Below are positions 24,650 to 35,215 of a DNA stretch of 49,119 nucleotides, piece by piece. The first letter of the stretch is position 1. Every line of letters starts with the position of its first letter. The translations under genes were made by a program, and so were the position numbers. The notes beneath the pieces are model-generated. The model made no database searches and was not told where the DNA came from. It saw only the letters and a list, made by a program, of their open reading frames with translations. This DNA comes from Acrocarpospora macrocephala (GTDB lineage Bacteria > Actinomycetota > Actinomycetes > Streptosporangiales > Streptosporangiaceae). The stretch spans positions 1 to 49,119 of the forward strand of contig NZ_BLAE01000025.1 of the NCBI RefSeq assembly GCF_009687865.1. Direction: 5' to 3'.

Positions 24650-25942
24650 ATGTTCCTGTGGGGTACGGCTACCGCCGCCTACCAGATCGAAGGGGCGGTC
24701 GCCGAGGACGGGCGCGGTCCCTCGATCTGGGACACCTTCGCGCATGAGCCCGGGCGGGTGCGGGATGGGCACACCGGTGACGTGGCCTGTGATCACTACC
24801 ATCGGTGGGCCGAGGACGTCGAGTTGATGGCGGCGCTGGGGGTCAACGCGTACCGGTTCTCGGTGGCGTGGTCTCGGGTTCTGCCGTACGGGCGGGGGGC
24901 GGTGAACGCCAAGGGGCTGGATTTCTACGATCGGCTGGTGGACGGGCTGTGCGCGAAGGGGATCGCGCCGGCGTTGACGCTGTTCCACTGGGATCTGCCG
25001 CAGGCCCTGGAGGACGAAGGCGGCTGGATGAACCGCGATATTTCCGGATATTTCGCGGATTATGCGGCGATTGTGGCGGAGCGGTTGGGTGATCGGGTCA
25101 AGCTGTGGATCACGTTGAACGAGCCGTTCGTGCACATGGTGTACGGGTACGCGCTGGGGACGCACGCGCCGGGGAAGACGCTGTTTCTTGAGGCCCTGCC
25201 GGTCGCTCATCATCAGTTGCTCGGGCACGGGCTGGCCGTACGGGCCCTGCGCGCGGCCGGAGCCGAGCAGGTGATGATCACCAACAACTGCACGCCGGTG
25301 TGGGCGGCCTCGGACGCGCCCGAGGACGTGGCCGCCGCCGACGCGTACGACGTGCTGCACAACCGGCTCTTCAACGATCCCCTCCTCACCGGCACATACC
25401 CCGACATGTCGGCATTCGCGATCGACGAGATGCCCGGTGTGCGTCCCGGCGACCTGGAAACGATCGCGCAACCCCTCGATGGGCTCGGAATCAACTACTA
25501 CAACCCCACCCGGATCGCCGCCCCCAGCACCGACTTCCTGCCGTTCGACGACGCCGGGATCACCGGCTACCCCACCACCGCCTTCGGCTGGCCGGTCGTT
25601 CCCGACGGCCTGCGCGAACTCCTGGTCTCCCTCAGGGCGCGCTACGACGCTCTCCCGCCCGTCTACATCACCGAGAACGGCTGCTCCCACGACGGCCTGG
25701 ACGACCAGTTCCGCATCGACTACCTGCACGGACACCTAAAAGCCCTGCGCCAAGCCCAAACCGAGGGCGTCGACGTCCGCGGCTATTTCGCCTGGTCGCT
25801 ACTGGACAATTTCGAGTGGGCCGAGGGCTACCACCAGCGTTTCGGCCTGGTCCACGTGAACTTCGACACCCAGGTCCGAACCCCGAAGGCCTCCTACCAC
25901 GGGTTCCGGAGCCACATACTCACCAGCCAGAACGCCTTCTGA
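24650..25942 (+). CDS. GH1 family beta-glucosidase
   Basis: Hydrolyses beta-glucosides such as cellobiose, in the cytosol (no signal peptide). It begins with the family signature FLWGTATAAYQIEGA and is 430 residues, slightly under the usual 440-470. The acid/base Glu158 lies in TLNEP and the nucleophile Glu342 in ITENG, so catalysis should be intact. GGAGG sits five bases before ATG 24650. The adjacent TetR gene probably controls it. The sugar importer at 12875-15906 could supply its substrate, but it has a different operator, so joint control is not shown. Confidence 0.95.
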   Translation: MFLWGTATAAYQIEGAVAEDGRGPSIWDTFAHEPGRVRDGHTGDVACDHYHRWAEDVELMAALGVNAYRFSVAWSRVLPYGRGAVNAKGLDFYDRLVDGLCAKGIAPALTLFHWDLPQALEDEGGWMNRDISGYFADYAAIVAERLGDRVKLWITLNEPFVHMVYGYALGTHAPGKTLFLEALPVAHHQLLGHGLAVRALRAAGAEQVMITNNCTPVWAASDAPEDVAAADAYDVLHNRLFNDPLLTGTYPDMSAFAIDEMPGVRPGDLETIAQPLDGLGINYYNPTRIAAPSTDFLPFDDAGITGYPTTAFGWPVVPDGLRELLVSLRARYDALPPVYITENGCSHDGLDDQFRIDYLHGHLKALRQAQTEGVDVRGYFAWSLLDNFEWAEGYHQRFGLVHVNFDTQVRTPKASYHGFRSHILTSQNAF

Positions 25943-25987
25943 ACGCGCCCAGGCACAGCCGCGCGAACGTCTTGCGAACGCATTGGA

Positions 25988-26072
25988 ATCGCCCTACTGT
26001 CCCCGTTCGACATTCAATCGCCCTACTGTCCCGTTGGGCATTTGATCGCCCTACTGTCCCGTTAGGCATTTG
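25988..26072. repeat. Three tandem 28-29 bp repeats between convergent genes
   Basis: Units start ATCGCCCTACTGTCCC (one extra C in the first) at 25988, 26017 and 26045 and continue CGTT, two or three variable bases and GCATTTG or ACATTCA. There is no spacer between units, so it is not CRISPR. It fills the gap between the glucosidase stop and the WXG-type gene on the other strand. Confidence 0.85.
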
Positions 26073-26113
26073 CGTGAGCGCGGAGCGGTTGCAGGTGCGC
26101 GGGCCGGTGGCCC

Positions 26114-26404
26114 TCACCACGCGGCCGAGGGCCGTGCCACCCTCTCGGGCGTGGCCCGCAGCTCATTCTCCAGGTCTTCGACGATCCGCTGGGTGAGCAC
26201 CCTTAACCGCGCCCGGCGCCCGGTCAGCTCCGCGGTGAAGTCCCGCGCCACCGGGCCCACCCAGACCGCCTTGCCGGTGAACGCCGCATGTGCCGGATCC
26301 AGGGCCGCCTCCAGCCCAGCCGCGTACATGCGCACCCTCGCCAGCGCTCGCAGCAATTCCTCTCTACGGGGGTTGAGCGCCATATCCTGTGGTTCAGGGG
26401 CCAT
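26114..26404 (-). CDS. WXG100-like small helical protein
   Basis: A 96-residue, all-helical protein with W48-V49-G50 in the middle, in the form VWVGPVARDF. The helix-WXG-helix outline and length match WXG100 (EsxA/EsxB-like) proteins, which pair as dimers and accompany type VII secretion substrates. No signal peptide. A second in-frame start is ATG 26383. It is divergent from the membrane-anchored protein at 26499 and lies downstream, on the same strand, of the 679-residue protein. No EccC-type ATPase gene is in the window. The family call rests on motif and shape only. Confidence 0.65.
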   Translation of the reverse strand: MAPEPQDMALNPRREELLRALARVRMYAAGLEAALDPAHAAFTGKAVWVGPVARDFTAELTGRRARLRVLTQRIVEDLENELRATPERVARPSAAW

Positions 26405-26451
26405 AACGTTTCCCCATTCTCCCTGGAACAGCTTGCGCGGTCTCCCGGACC

Positions 26452-26503
26452 ATATGAGATGGTGCGCTCAGACGGCCAGCTCCTTTGGAGGATATCCAAT
26501 GCT
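26452..26503 (+). repeat. Conserved leader block shared by the two membrane-anchored paralogues
   Basis: ATATGAGATGG, CGCTCAGACGGCCAG, TTTGGAGG and the ATGCT start occur here and again at 29163-29211 in the same order, with a two-base and a one-base indel and a few changes. TTTGGAGG is the ribosome site; the TATGAG stretch may be the -10. The match shows the duplication included the control region. Confidence 0.8.
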
Positions 26504-26975
26504 CCGTTCCAACCGAAGCCTTTACCTGCGACTCGGCGCGACGCTCCTGGCAGCCGTTCTGGTCGCGGTGATCGCGCTGGTCGTGATCAACAGCGGGCAG
26601 CGGGAACCGGAACCGACGGCGGCCGAAGCGGGCGCGATCCTCAAGACACACATCCTGAAGCTTTTCGACGAACTACACGCGCGCGACATCCAGGTCACCG
26701 ACCCAGGGGGTAAGGATGTTCCCTGCGGGGACGACGGGGCCAAACGCACCTTCGCCGCCAGCGGTCTGGATTCCGCTCCGGAGCGGAAACCCGATATTCT
26801 GAACAGCATCATGATAGGCGCTATGAACGGAGTCGCCGACTACAACATCACCGATAGCTCAGGTGCGACAATCCGCATGGAAAACGAGCCCACGAAGACG
26901 GTCATTCTGCTGGAGTCCACGGCGAACGGTAAGTACTCCGTGCGGGGCGAGACGCAGTGCCTCAGTCGGTCGTGA
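26499..26975 (+). CDS. Membrane-anchored extracytoplasmic protein, copy A
   Basis: A 158-residue protein I do not recognise. Basic N-terminus, one membrane segment (about 12-31), then an outside domain that opens with EPEPTAAEAGAILKTHI and has two cysteines (in VPCGDD and at ETQC near the end) likely to pair. It is close to copy B at 29207 along its length (roughly 70 percent identical by eye outside the anchor). TTTGGAGG lies upstream of ATG 26499. Its 3' end overlaps the end of the convergent 679-residue gene by 14 bases. The pairing suggests a role linked to that protein. Confidence 0.85.
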   Translation: MLRSNRSLYLRLGATLLAAVLVAVIALVVINSGQREPEPTAAEAGAILKTHILKLFDELHARDIQVTDPGGKDVPCGDDGAKRTFAASGLDSAPERKPDILNSIMIGAMNGVADYNITDSSGATIRMENEPTKTVILLESTANGKYSVRGETQCLSRS

Positions 26976-29001
26976 GCTCCGTGTTCGCATAATTAACCCT
27001 ACGGTCATAGGCCTCCTCTTTGTTCCCGACAAAGTTATTTGCCTGCTGCGAGATCAGTTCCCCCAGGGACAGGGGGTTGCCTTTCCCCATACCGTTGTCA
27101 ACCATCCATTGGTCAAAAGCCCTCACCCCCGCAGCACGCTGCCGCAGAATATCTTCGAATGGGCGAAGATGACCATTTGAGTCGGCGATGATACCGGCCG
27201 GAAGCGTCTGCGGGGCGAATCCCTGCTTCATAAGGAGCTCAGCCATAACGTGGCGACGCCCCAACGTCTCCGCCTCGTCGGACTCCAGGAGTTCGTCCAC
27301 CTTCTCCTCCGGATTCCGACCGTAGGTGTAATAGGTGGAGACCCCGGTGGATAACACGGTCCAAGCTATAGGTATGGCCGTGAGGGGATAAGTTAGCCCA
27401 AGAGCCGCCATAGCGCCACCTATGACTGTGCTCTCAGCATCTGCGACGCTCTCTGCACGCTCGTCCTTGGGCTTGAGCACCCGAACGGCAGCCGCCAATT
27501 CGGCGCCCCGGACGCTCCCCAGAGCCTTGAACAAATTGTCAATTGAGTCGGTATTCCCGCTGCTCTTCACAGAGTTTGACACCGTGGGCAGAACTCTTTG
27601 GACGAATTCGCCCATGCTCTCGTCGAACCGAAGGCGCGCGTCGTCGTTACCGGCGAAGGTGGTCATGAAGCGGAAGGTGTCCTCGGGACTCAGGCGGAAG
27701 GTTCCTCGCAATCCCGGGATCGACGTCCACTCGAACAGGCCGGGAGCGACCTGCAGGGCGCTGTCCTTGGCCACGTCGGCATCGTTGAGGTTCGCGCCCA
27801 GGGTGATCTCCGTGGCGTAGGAGCCCGCGATCTCGGCCATGTGTATCCGGGTCGCGTCGTTCAACTTCCACTCATCGGCCGTGGTCATCACGGTGTAGGC
27901 GAAAAACGCCGCTTCCTTACTGTGTTTGCCGTCCTGCTCGTCATAGGCGCCGGAGGCCGCGGCCAGCAGCCGCCCGAAGGCGTCCGACTCCTCGGGGAAC
28001 TTGTTCGCTCGCTCGTTGAGCCCTTTCAGGAACGCGGCCAGTTCGGGCCGTTTGTCCCATGCCTCCGGAGATGGTGGAAGCGGGCCGAGAGAAGGTAGGG
28101 GGAGCGCTGGCGGGGAGGGGAGAGGGCTCAAGCGGGCTGCCCGGCCGATCGCCAGGCGAGCCGCGGCCGGGTTGTTGCCCAGCGCGTTGAACAGCCCCGC
28201 CAGCGTCGGGCCGCTGATCCGGCTGTCGGGTCGCAGGGCGGGTGTGACGAGTTCGGCCAGCCATACATCCGGGTAGTTGCCATGGCTGAGCAGGGTGGCG
28301 AGCGCCTCCATGCCCTCGGCGTCTTCCGCCTTGATGTCCTCCACGGCTTTGATCACCGCTGCGAACCCGGGAACCTTCGCCCCGCCGCTGACCGCGGTGG
28401 CGAAAGCCGTACCAAGCGCGCGCCGGGCCTCTGGCCGATCCTCCTCCGGCAGCCGCCACAACGCCGGGAGCACCTTACGGGTCCCGGCCGGGCCGAGAGC
28501 GGCGAAGAACGCGGCGGTGAAGACCGCATCATGCTGATGCGCCTCCAGCTCGTCGAGGACCGCAGCTATCCGGTCGGAGGCATACGGTCCGACCAAACTG
28601 AACTCATCTGGATTGATGGCCTCAAATCGCCTGCCTAGGTCGGTGCCCAGGCGCTGTGCTTCGGCGGGAGTCAGCAGCGACGCTTCCCGATACGGTCGCA
28701 GGCCGGGACTGGACATGATGCCAAGGAGCCCGGGCACGGGAGCGGTGATGGCCGCCACCCGTTGCCGCAGCCGGGGCAGTTGCTGTTCAGCCCAGCCGCC
28801 GATCTCCCGGATCGGCGCGAGCCCGGCCGCGGGCAGGTCGACAGCGGCCAGCTCCCGGCGGATGTTCTCGGCCTGCTCGGCGATGACCTGACCGGCCCGT
28901 TCCAACTCAGTGATGAAGCTGTTCATCAACGCCGGGTCGATCCCGGAGAACTCCGGCGCGAGCGGTCCGGTCCCCGGTGGAACAGAGGGCTTCTCTGCCA
29001 T
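26962..29001 (-). CDS. Large helical protein of unknown function, DUF6571-like
   Basis: A 679-residue, mostly helical protein without a signal peptide. The N-terminal 80 residues (ALMNSFITELERAGQVIAEQ onward) look like the coiled first domain of type VII secretion cargo. The middle has repeated alpha-helical segments and a proline-rich spacer (about 290-315, PLPSPPALPLPSLGPLPPSP). A hydrophobic stretch near residue 555-590 (AMAALGLTYPLTAIPIAWTV) may enter a membrane. It recalls the actinobacterial DUF6571 family, from memory. ATG 29001 is chosen because the residues before it are untypical; a GTG at 29049 is possible. Whether it is an effector, toxin or scaffold is not visible; I see no known toxin motif. 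Confidence 0.82.
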   Translation of the reverse strand: MAEKPSVPPGTGPLAPEFSGIDPALMNSFITELERAGQVIAEQAENIRRELAAVDLPAAGLAPIREIGGWAEQQLPRLRQRVAAITAPVPGLLGIMSSPGLRPYREASLLTPAEAQRLGTDLGRRFEAINPDEFSLVGPYASDRIAAVLDELEAHQHDAVFTAAFFAALGPAGTRKVLPALWRLPEEDRPEARRALGTAFATAVSGGAKVPGFAAVIKAVEDIKAEDAEGMEALATLLSHGNYPDVWLAELVTPALRPDSRISGPTLAGLFNALGNNPAAARLAIGRAARLSPLPSPPALPLPSLGPLPPSPEAWDKRPELAAFLKGLNERANKFPEESDAFGRLLAAASGAYDEQDGKHSKEAAFFAYTVMTTADEWKLNDATRIHMAEIAGSYATEITLGANLNDADVAKDSALQVAPGLFEWTSIPGLRGTFRLSPEDTFRFMTTFAGNDDARLRFDESMGEFVQRVLPTVSNSVKSSGNTDSIDNLFKALGSVRGAELAAAVRVLKPKDERAESVADAESTVIGGAMAALGLTYPLTAIPIAWTVLSTGVSTYYTYGRNPEEKVDELLESDEAETLGRRHVMAELLMKQGFAPQTLPAGIIADSNGHLRPFEDILRQRAAGVRAFDQWMVDNGMGKGNPLSLGELISQQANNFVGNKEEAYDRRVNYANTELTTD

Positions 29002-29162
29002 GCGTCCATCATCGGCGACCTGTGGTCGGGCGTGAAGGTTTAGTGACACATTGGTCTGAGGCTCTTATACCTCACGATCGTATGGAGTCGCTTGGCCAAG
29101 CTGATCATTGGTGGAACGCCTGCCTGATGGCGGCACACACGCTAAGAAGCGAGACCCGCTGG

Positions 29163-29211
29163 ATATGAGATGGCGCTCAGACGGCCAGTTCTTTGGAGGG
29201 TAGTCGATGCT
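29163..29211 (+). repeat. Second copy of the conserved leader block
   Basis: Matches 26452-26503 (see there), ending at the ATG of copy B. The 29050-29162 stretch before it shows no match to the region upstream of copy A. Confidence 0.8.
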
Positions 29212-29740
29212 GCGTTTCAACCGTAGCTTTCTCCGTTACAACCGTAACCCTCTCCTGCGCCTCAGCGCGGCGCTCCTGGCGCTCATGCTGATCGTGCTGC
29301 CCGCGCTGGTCTCCGTCGAGGGTGAAAAGGAGCCGGACCCAACGGCAGCCGAAGCGGGCGCGGCTCTCAAGAATCACATTCTTGAGCTTTTCGACGAGGT
29401 GTTCGCGCGAAACGTCCAGGTCACCGACCCTGGCGGTAGCGACATTCCCTGCGGGGACGACAAATTCAAACGCACCTTCGCCGCCACCGGTCTGGATTCC
29501 GATCCGAAGCACCCACCCGACCTTCTGAACAACAGAATGTTAGGCGTTATGCTCAGAATCGCCGACTACGACATCACCGATAGCTCAGACACGACATTCC
29601 GCCTGGAAAACGAGCCCACGAAGACGGTCATTCTGCTGGAGTCGACAGCGAACGGCACGTACTTCGCACGAGGCGAGACCCAGTGCCTCTGGTTACAAAC
29701 TCCGCGTCCGCGTAATTCTTTCTACGGCCATCCATTTTAG
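29207..29740 (+). CDS. Membrane-anchored extracytoplasmic protein, copy B
   Basis: Paralogue of the protein at 26499, 177 residues. The membrane segment is at about 16-36. The outside domain keeps EPDPTAAEAGAALKNHI, VTDPGG, IPCGDD, the ENEPTKTVILLESTANG block and the final ETQC cysteine. It reads about 16 residues past the point where copy A stops, into DNA that is antisense to a relic of the large gene, so this tail is probably new and not functional. It is divergent from the 679-residue gene. Confidence 0.82.
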   Translation: MLRFNRSFLRYNRNPLLRLSAALLALMLIVLPALVSVEGEKEPDPTAAEAGAALKNHILELFDEVFARNVQVTDPGGSDIPCGDDKFKRTFAATGLDSDPKHPPDLLNNRMLGVMLRIADYDITDSSDTTFRLENEPTKTVILLESTANGTYFARGETQCLWLQTPRPRNSFYGHPF

Positions 29741-29745
29741 AACCT
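29695..29745 (-). pseudogene. Relic of the 3' end of a second 679-residue-type gene
   Basis: Read on the minus strand this stretch gives GSKMDGRRKNYADAEFVT, which lines up with the last residues of the large protein, GNKEEAYDRRVNYANTELTTD. The stop codon is lost by a three-base gap and in-frame stops lie just upstream, so only about 18 codons remain. It holds the same position relative to copy B that the large gene holds relative to copy A. Confidence 0.65.
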
Positions 29746-29762
29746 CAACCTCAACCAGCAGA

Positions 29763-30647
29763 TCAGAGCACCGACACGTGCACGTGGTCGTAGTGGTTGG
29801 CGGTGTTGCTGCCCCGGTTGGCCATCATCTTGGGCGCGGCCCCGGTCCGGATGTCGTAGTACTTCTGCTGCCAGATGATGTACATGATCCCGAGCCGCCG
29901 CCCATTGGCCACACACCACTGGGCCAGCGCGTCGCCGCGGGCCTTGGCGGAGGCGTCCGGCATCCGGCCGCCTGTGCTGATCATGAAGTCGCAGGCCCGG
30001 CCCTTGCCGTGCTCGCCGGAGTCACCCGCCCGGAAGCAGCCGACACCGAACGGCATCGGGAAGTTCTGCATGATCAGGTTGCGGATGGAGACCATGCGCG
30101 ATGTGAGCCCGGTCCCGGCGTCGGGGGTCTGGAAGCCGAACTTGGCCAGCAGCTTCTCGACCTCGCGCTGCTTGCCCTGCAGCTCCTTGATGTCCTTCTT
30201 GAGCTGATCCACCCGCTGGTCGGCGGCTTCGGCGGCCTTCTTCTGCTCGGCGATCAGCCGGGTGACGTTGTTGAGCCGCTCGGTCTTGGAGTCGTTGAGG
30301 TAGGCCAGGGTGGCCACCGAGCTCAGGTCCGACTGCATGCTGAAGATCTGCGCGCTGTCGAACCCGCCGCCCATGTAGGCGGTCTGCGCGAACTGCGCGA
30401 CCTTCTGCTCGGCCGTGATCAGGTCGGCCTTGAGCTTCTTGACCCGCGCGTCGGCCCGCTCGGCGGCCTTGCGGGTGTCGTCCAGACTGGCGATCTCCCC
30501 GCGGTACGCCTTGGCCAGCGCGGCCGCGTCCTTGGTGAGCTTGCGCAGTTGGGCCTGCCGGTCCGGTTCCGCGGTCACGGACGAGGGCAGCGCGAACATG
30601 CCGAACAGGCCGACCGCGATAAGCGCAGAGCCCGACCAGCGTCGCAA
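29763..30647 (-). CDS. Secreted coiled-coil protein with LAS-type peptidase-like C-terminal domain
   Basis: A 294-residue exported protein. Signal peptide to about residue 26 (SSVTA). Long coiled coil at about 28-175 (lysine/alanine/glutamate heptads), like the regulatory coils of RipA/EnvC-type wall proteins. The C-terminal domain (about 185-294) has GEHGKGRACDFMIS and HYDHVHVSV, giving the histidine/aspartate and His-x-His pattern of zinc LAS peptidases (VanY/M15-like; ARB-07466-like domain in actinomycete proteins). Probable role in peptidoglycan remodelling. Whether all zinc and catalytic residues are present should be checked by structure. Confidence 0.82.
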   Translation of the reverse strand: MRRWSGSALIAVGLFGMFALPSSVTAEPDRQAQLRKLTKDAAALAKAYRGEIASLDDTRKAAERADARVKKLKADLITAEQKVAQFAQTAYMGGGFDSAQIFSMQSDLSSVATLAYLNDSKTERLNNVTRLIAEQKKAAEAADQRVDQLKKDIKELQGKQREVEKLLAKFGFQTPDAGTGLTSRMVSIRNLIMQNFPMPFGVGCFRAGDSGEHGKGRACDFMISTGGRMPDASAKARGDALAQWCVANGRRLGIMYIIWQQKYYDIRTGAAPKMMANRGSNTANHYDHVHVSVL

Positions 30648-30866
30648 CCCAACCTCCCCTCCCAGACGGACCGAAACTATAGAAGCTGATCTTGGTCACT
30701 GCCACCGGAACGGGGGAACTCGTGCGCCTTTGACGAAGTATCTACCAATTTGGAACCCCGCCGGTGCGGCCAGAACATGGTTCGGTCTGGGGGGTTGTCG
30801 GGGCCGACGCGAGCGAGAAGACTATCCAAGCAAGCACTCGTTCAGGCAGCCGCGGGAGGCAGAGCA

Positions 30867-32303
30867 ATGCTCCAGCACGACACGCTGTTCATCGGGGGCG
30901 ACTGGGTGGCCCCCGCGAGCACCGGGACGATCGAGGTTATCTCCCCGCACACCGAGGAGATCATCGCCCGGGTCCCGGACGGCACCCCGGCGGACATGGA
31001 CCGCGCGGTGGCCGCCGCCCGCACGGCCTTCGACCACGGCCCCTGGCCACGGATGACCATGCCGGAGCGCGCCGCCGTGGTCGCCAGGCTGGCCGAGGTG
31101 TACGCCGCCCGCCAGGCCGAGATCGCCGACATCATCACCCTGGAGATGGGCAGCCCGATCACGTTCTCGCAGCTCGCCCAGGCGCCGCAGCCGCTCGGCA
31201 TGCTGCAGTACTTCGCCCAGCTGGGCCAGACCTTCGAGGTCGAGGACCAGCGCCCCGGCATGTTCGGCCCGGTCACCGTGCGCCGCGAGCCGGTGGGCGT
31301 GGTGGCCGCCATCGTGCCGTGGAACGTCCCGCAGTTCGTCATCATGACCAAGCTGGCCCCCGCGCTCATCGCGGGCTGCACGGTGGTGATCAAGCCCGCG
31401 CCGGAGACCCCGCTGGACGGCTACCTGCTCGGCGAGATGATCAAGGAAGCCGGGATCCCCGACGGTGTCGTCAGCATCGTCGCGGCCGGCCGGGAGGCCG
31501 GGGAGCACCTGGTCGCCCACCCGGGCGTGGACAAGGTCGCCTTCACCGGCTCCACCGCCGCCGGCCGCCGGATCGGCGCGATCTGCGGCGAGCAGCTCAA
31601 ACGCTGCAGCCTCGAACTCGGCGGCAAGTCCGCCGCGATCATCCTGGACGACTGCGACCTGCCCTCGGCGATGGGCTTCCTGTCCATCGCCTCCCTGCTC
31701 AACAGCGGCCAGGCCTGCGTCGCCCAGACCCGCATCCTGGCCTCCCACAGCCGGTACGACGAGGTGGTCCAGGCGGTGGCCGAGATGGTGACCGGCCAGA
31801 CCGTCGGCGACCCCGGCGACCCGGCCACCGCGATCGGCCCGATGGTGGCCAAACGCCAGCAGGAACGCGTCGAGAACTACATCAGGATCGGCCTCGACGA
31901 GGGCGCCAAAGCCGTCGTCGGCGGCCTGGACCGCCCCTTCGACCGCGGCTGGTACGTCTCCCCCACCGTCTTCGCCAACGCCGCCAACGACATGCGCATC
32001 GCCCGCGAGGAGATCTTCGGCCCGGTCCTCACCGTGATCCCGTACGACGACGAGGCCGACGCCGTCCGCATCGCCAACGACAGCGACTACGGCCTGTCCG
32101 GCAGCGTCTGGACCGCCGACGCCGACCACGGCATGGACGTGGCCCGCCGGGTGCGCACGGGAACATATGGCGTCAACATGATGAACACTATGGAGCCGGG
32201 CACGCCGTTCGGCGGCTACAAGGCCAGCGGTCTCGGCCGCGAACTCGGCCCCGAGGGCCTGGCGGCCTACCTGGAGTACAAGAGCATCGCGCGCCTCGGT
32301 TAG
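30867..32303 (+). CDS. Aldehyde dehydrogenase family protein
   Basis: NAD(P)-dependent aldehyde oxidation, 478 residues. VPWNVPQFVIM in the cofactor site, FTGSTAAGRRIG, glutamate in LELGGKSAAI, nucleophile cysteine in GQACVAQTR, then EEIFGPVLTVIPY. GGGAGG lies eight bases before ATG 30867. It resembles the geranial/betaine-aldehyde dehydrogenase groups but nothing nearby points to a substrate. It is a single-gene unit with its own terminator. It is not close to the benzaldehyde-type enzyme at 1658, which keeps QICMTTGR instead. Confidence 0.92.
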   Translation: MLQHDTLFIGGDWVAPASTGTIEVISPHTEEIIARVPDGTPADMDRAVAAARTAFDHGPWPRMTMPERAAVVARLAEVYAARQAEIADIITLEMGSPITFSQLAQAPQPLGMLQYFAQLGQTFEVEDQRPGMFGPVTVRREPVGVVAAIVPWNVPQFVIMTKLAPALIAGCTVVIKPAPETPLDGYLLGEMIKEAGIPDGVVSIVAAGREAGEHLVAHPGVDKVAFTGSTAAGRRIGAICGEQLKRCSLELGGKSAAIILDDCDLPSAMGFLSIASLLNSGQACVAQTRILASHSRYDEVVQAVAEMVTGQTVGDPGDPATAIGPMVAKRQQERVENYIRIGLDEGAKAVVGGLDRPFDRGWYVSPTVFANAANDMRIAREEIFGPVLTVIPYDDEADAVRIANDSDYGLSGSVWTADADHGMDVARRVRTGTYGVNMMNTMEPGTPFGGYKASGLGRELGPEGLAAYLEYKSIARLG

Positions 32304-32312
32304 AGGTTCCTG

Positions 32313-32346
32313 TCCGGTCCGGTACGGGAACCCGTACCGGACCGGA
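32313..32346. terminator. Long palindromic hairpin between convergent genes
   Basis: A perfect 16-bp stem, TCCGGTCCGGTACGGG and its complement, separated by only two bases. There is no T-run. Its place between the aldehyde dehydrogenase and the convergent hydrolase suggests a two-way terminator. Confidence 0.75.
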
Positions 32347-32407
32347 AGGACGCCCAGCGCGCCCCCGCGACGCTGGGCGAATTACATCCCCCTGTGGTAG
32401 ACGCCCG

Positions 32408-33169
32408 TTATTCCATTTTGGTTCGCGCGGTCCACCGACCAATTCGGCGGATCAGATCCGGCGTCGCGGCCGACTCCGCATGTCCGTAACCCCGCTCGAT
32501 CCAGAGCTCCTTGGGGTGCTGGGCGGCCTCGAAGAGCTCGTTGGGGTGTTCCAGCGGGAAAAACGTGTCCGCGTCCCCGTGCACGATCAGCAGCGGCGTA
32601 GGCGCGATCATGGCCGCGGCCTCGTACGGCGCCAGCGGGATCGGATCCCAGCGGCCGACCGCGATCCTGGTGCGTTTGGCCAGCCGGGCCGCGAGCCGGC
32701 CGGCCGGGTGCTCGATCGCCCAGTGCACCTGGCGCATCGGCCTGGTGCCCCGGTAGTACCAGCGGGCCGGGCCGCTCACCGCGACCACCGCGTCCACCCC
32801 GCCGTGCAGCGCGGCGTGCCGCAGGGCCACCGCCGCGCCCATGGAGAAGCCCACGGTGACGACACGCCGGTAGGCGGTGCGGGCATGCCGTACGGCGGCG
32901 TCCAGGTCGAGGACCTCCAGGTCGCCGACGGTGGACAGGCCCGAGGAGCGGCCGTGGCCGCGGAAGTCGATGGCCAGCACCCCGCCGTACCTGGCCAGGA
33001 CGGCGGCGATGCGGCGGGTGGCCGGAGAGCGCCACGAGCCGGTGAAACCGTGGGCGAGCACGATGCCCAGCTCGCCGGTGCTCCCCATCGGGCCGGGCAG
33101 GTGCCCGGCGTCGATTCTGACCCCGTCGGAGGTGCGCAGCATGGCGCCGTAAACAGGTGTGATCACCAC
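32408..33169 (-). CDS. Alpha/beta-hydrolase
   Basis: A 253-residue serine hydrolase. The oxyanion strand is VLAHGFTGSW, the nucleophile elbow GFSMGAA, the acid aspartate lies in VHGDADTFFP and the histidine in GYGHAES, a complete triad in the usual order. No signal peptide. It could be an esterase or lipase acting on small acyl esters. GTG or ATG start near 33169; no operon partner. Confidence 0.88.
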   Translation of the reverse strand: MVITPVYGAMLRTSDGVRIDAGHLPGPMGSTGELGIVLAHGFTGSWRSPATRRIAAVLARYGGVLAIDFRGHGRSSGLSTVGDLEVLDLDAAVRHARTAYRRVVTVGFSMGAAVALRHAALHGGVDAVVAVSGPARWYYRGTRPMRQVHWAIEHPAGRLAARLAKRTRIAVGRWDPIPLAPYEAAAMIAPTPLLIVHGDADTFFPLEHPNELFEAAQHPKELWIERGYGHAESAATPDLIRRIGRWTARTKME

Positions 33170-33350
33170 CCTCCCAAGGTTACGGATGGCTGGTTATATG
33201 CAGCGTCCAGTGGAGGTCAGGGTTTCCCGGGCGCATCGTGGTAACACGGATCAACTAAAATAGGAAGGCCGCACTCTCGCGGCAGGAGCGTCTCGCCGCA
33301 AAGTCCGGGACGCGGACGACAGCCCCGACGAACCAGAGCGAGACTCCACT

Positions 33351-35204
<1,854 letters not shown>

Positions 35205-35215
35205 GGTCGCTTCGG

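Noticed and set aside
25988-26072. CRISPR array
   Set aside because: The 28-bp units are contiguous with no spacers, and no cas gene is present.
26499-26975. Lipoprotein call for membrane-anchored copy A
   Set aside because: No cysteine follows the hydrophobic segment, so no lipobox; an uncleaved anchor is more likely.
30764-33244. 826-residue plus-strand frame over the aldehyde dehydrogenase and hydrolase
   Set aside because: Frame-shifted shadow of the aldehyde dehydrogenase; it also crosses the strong hairpin and runs antisense to the hydrolase.
33265-33345. Riboswitch in the typA leader
   Set aside because: There are hairpins, but they match no riboswitch pattern I know.
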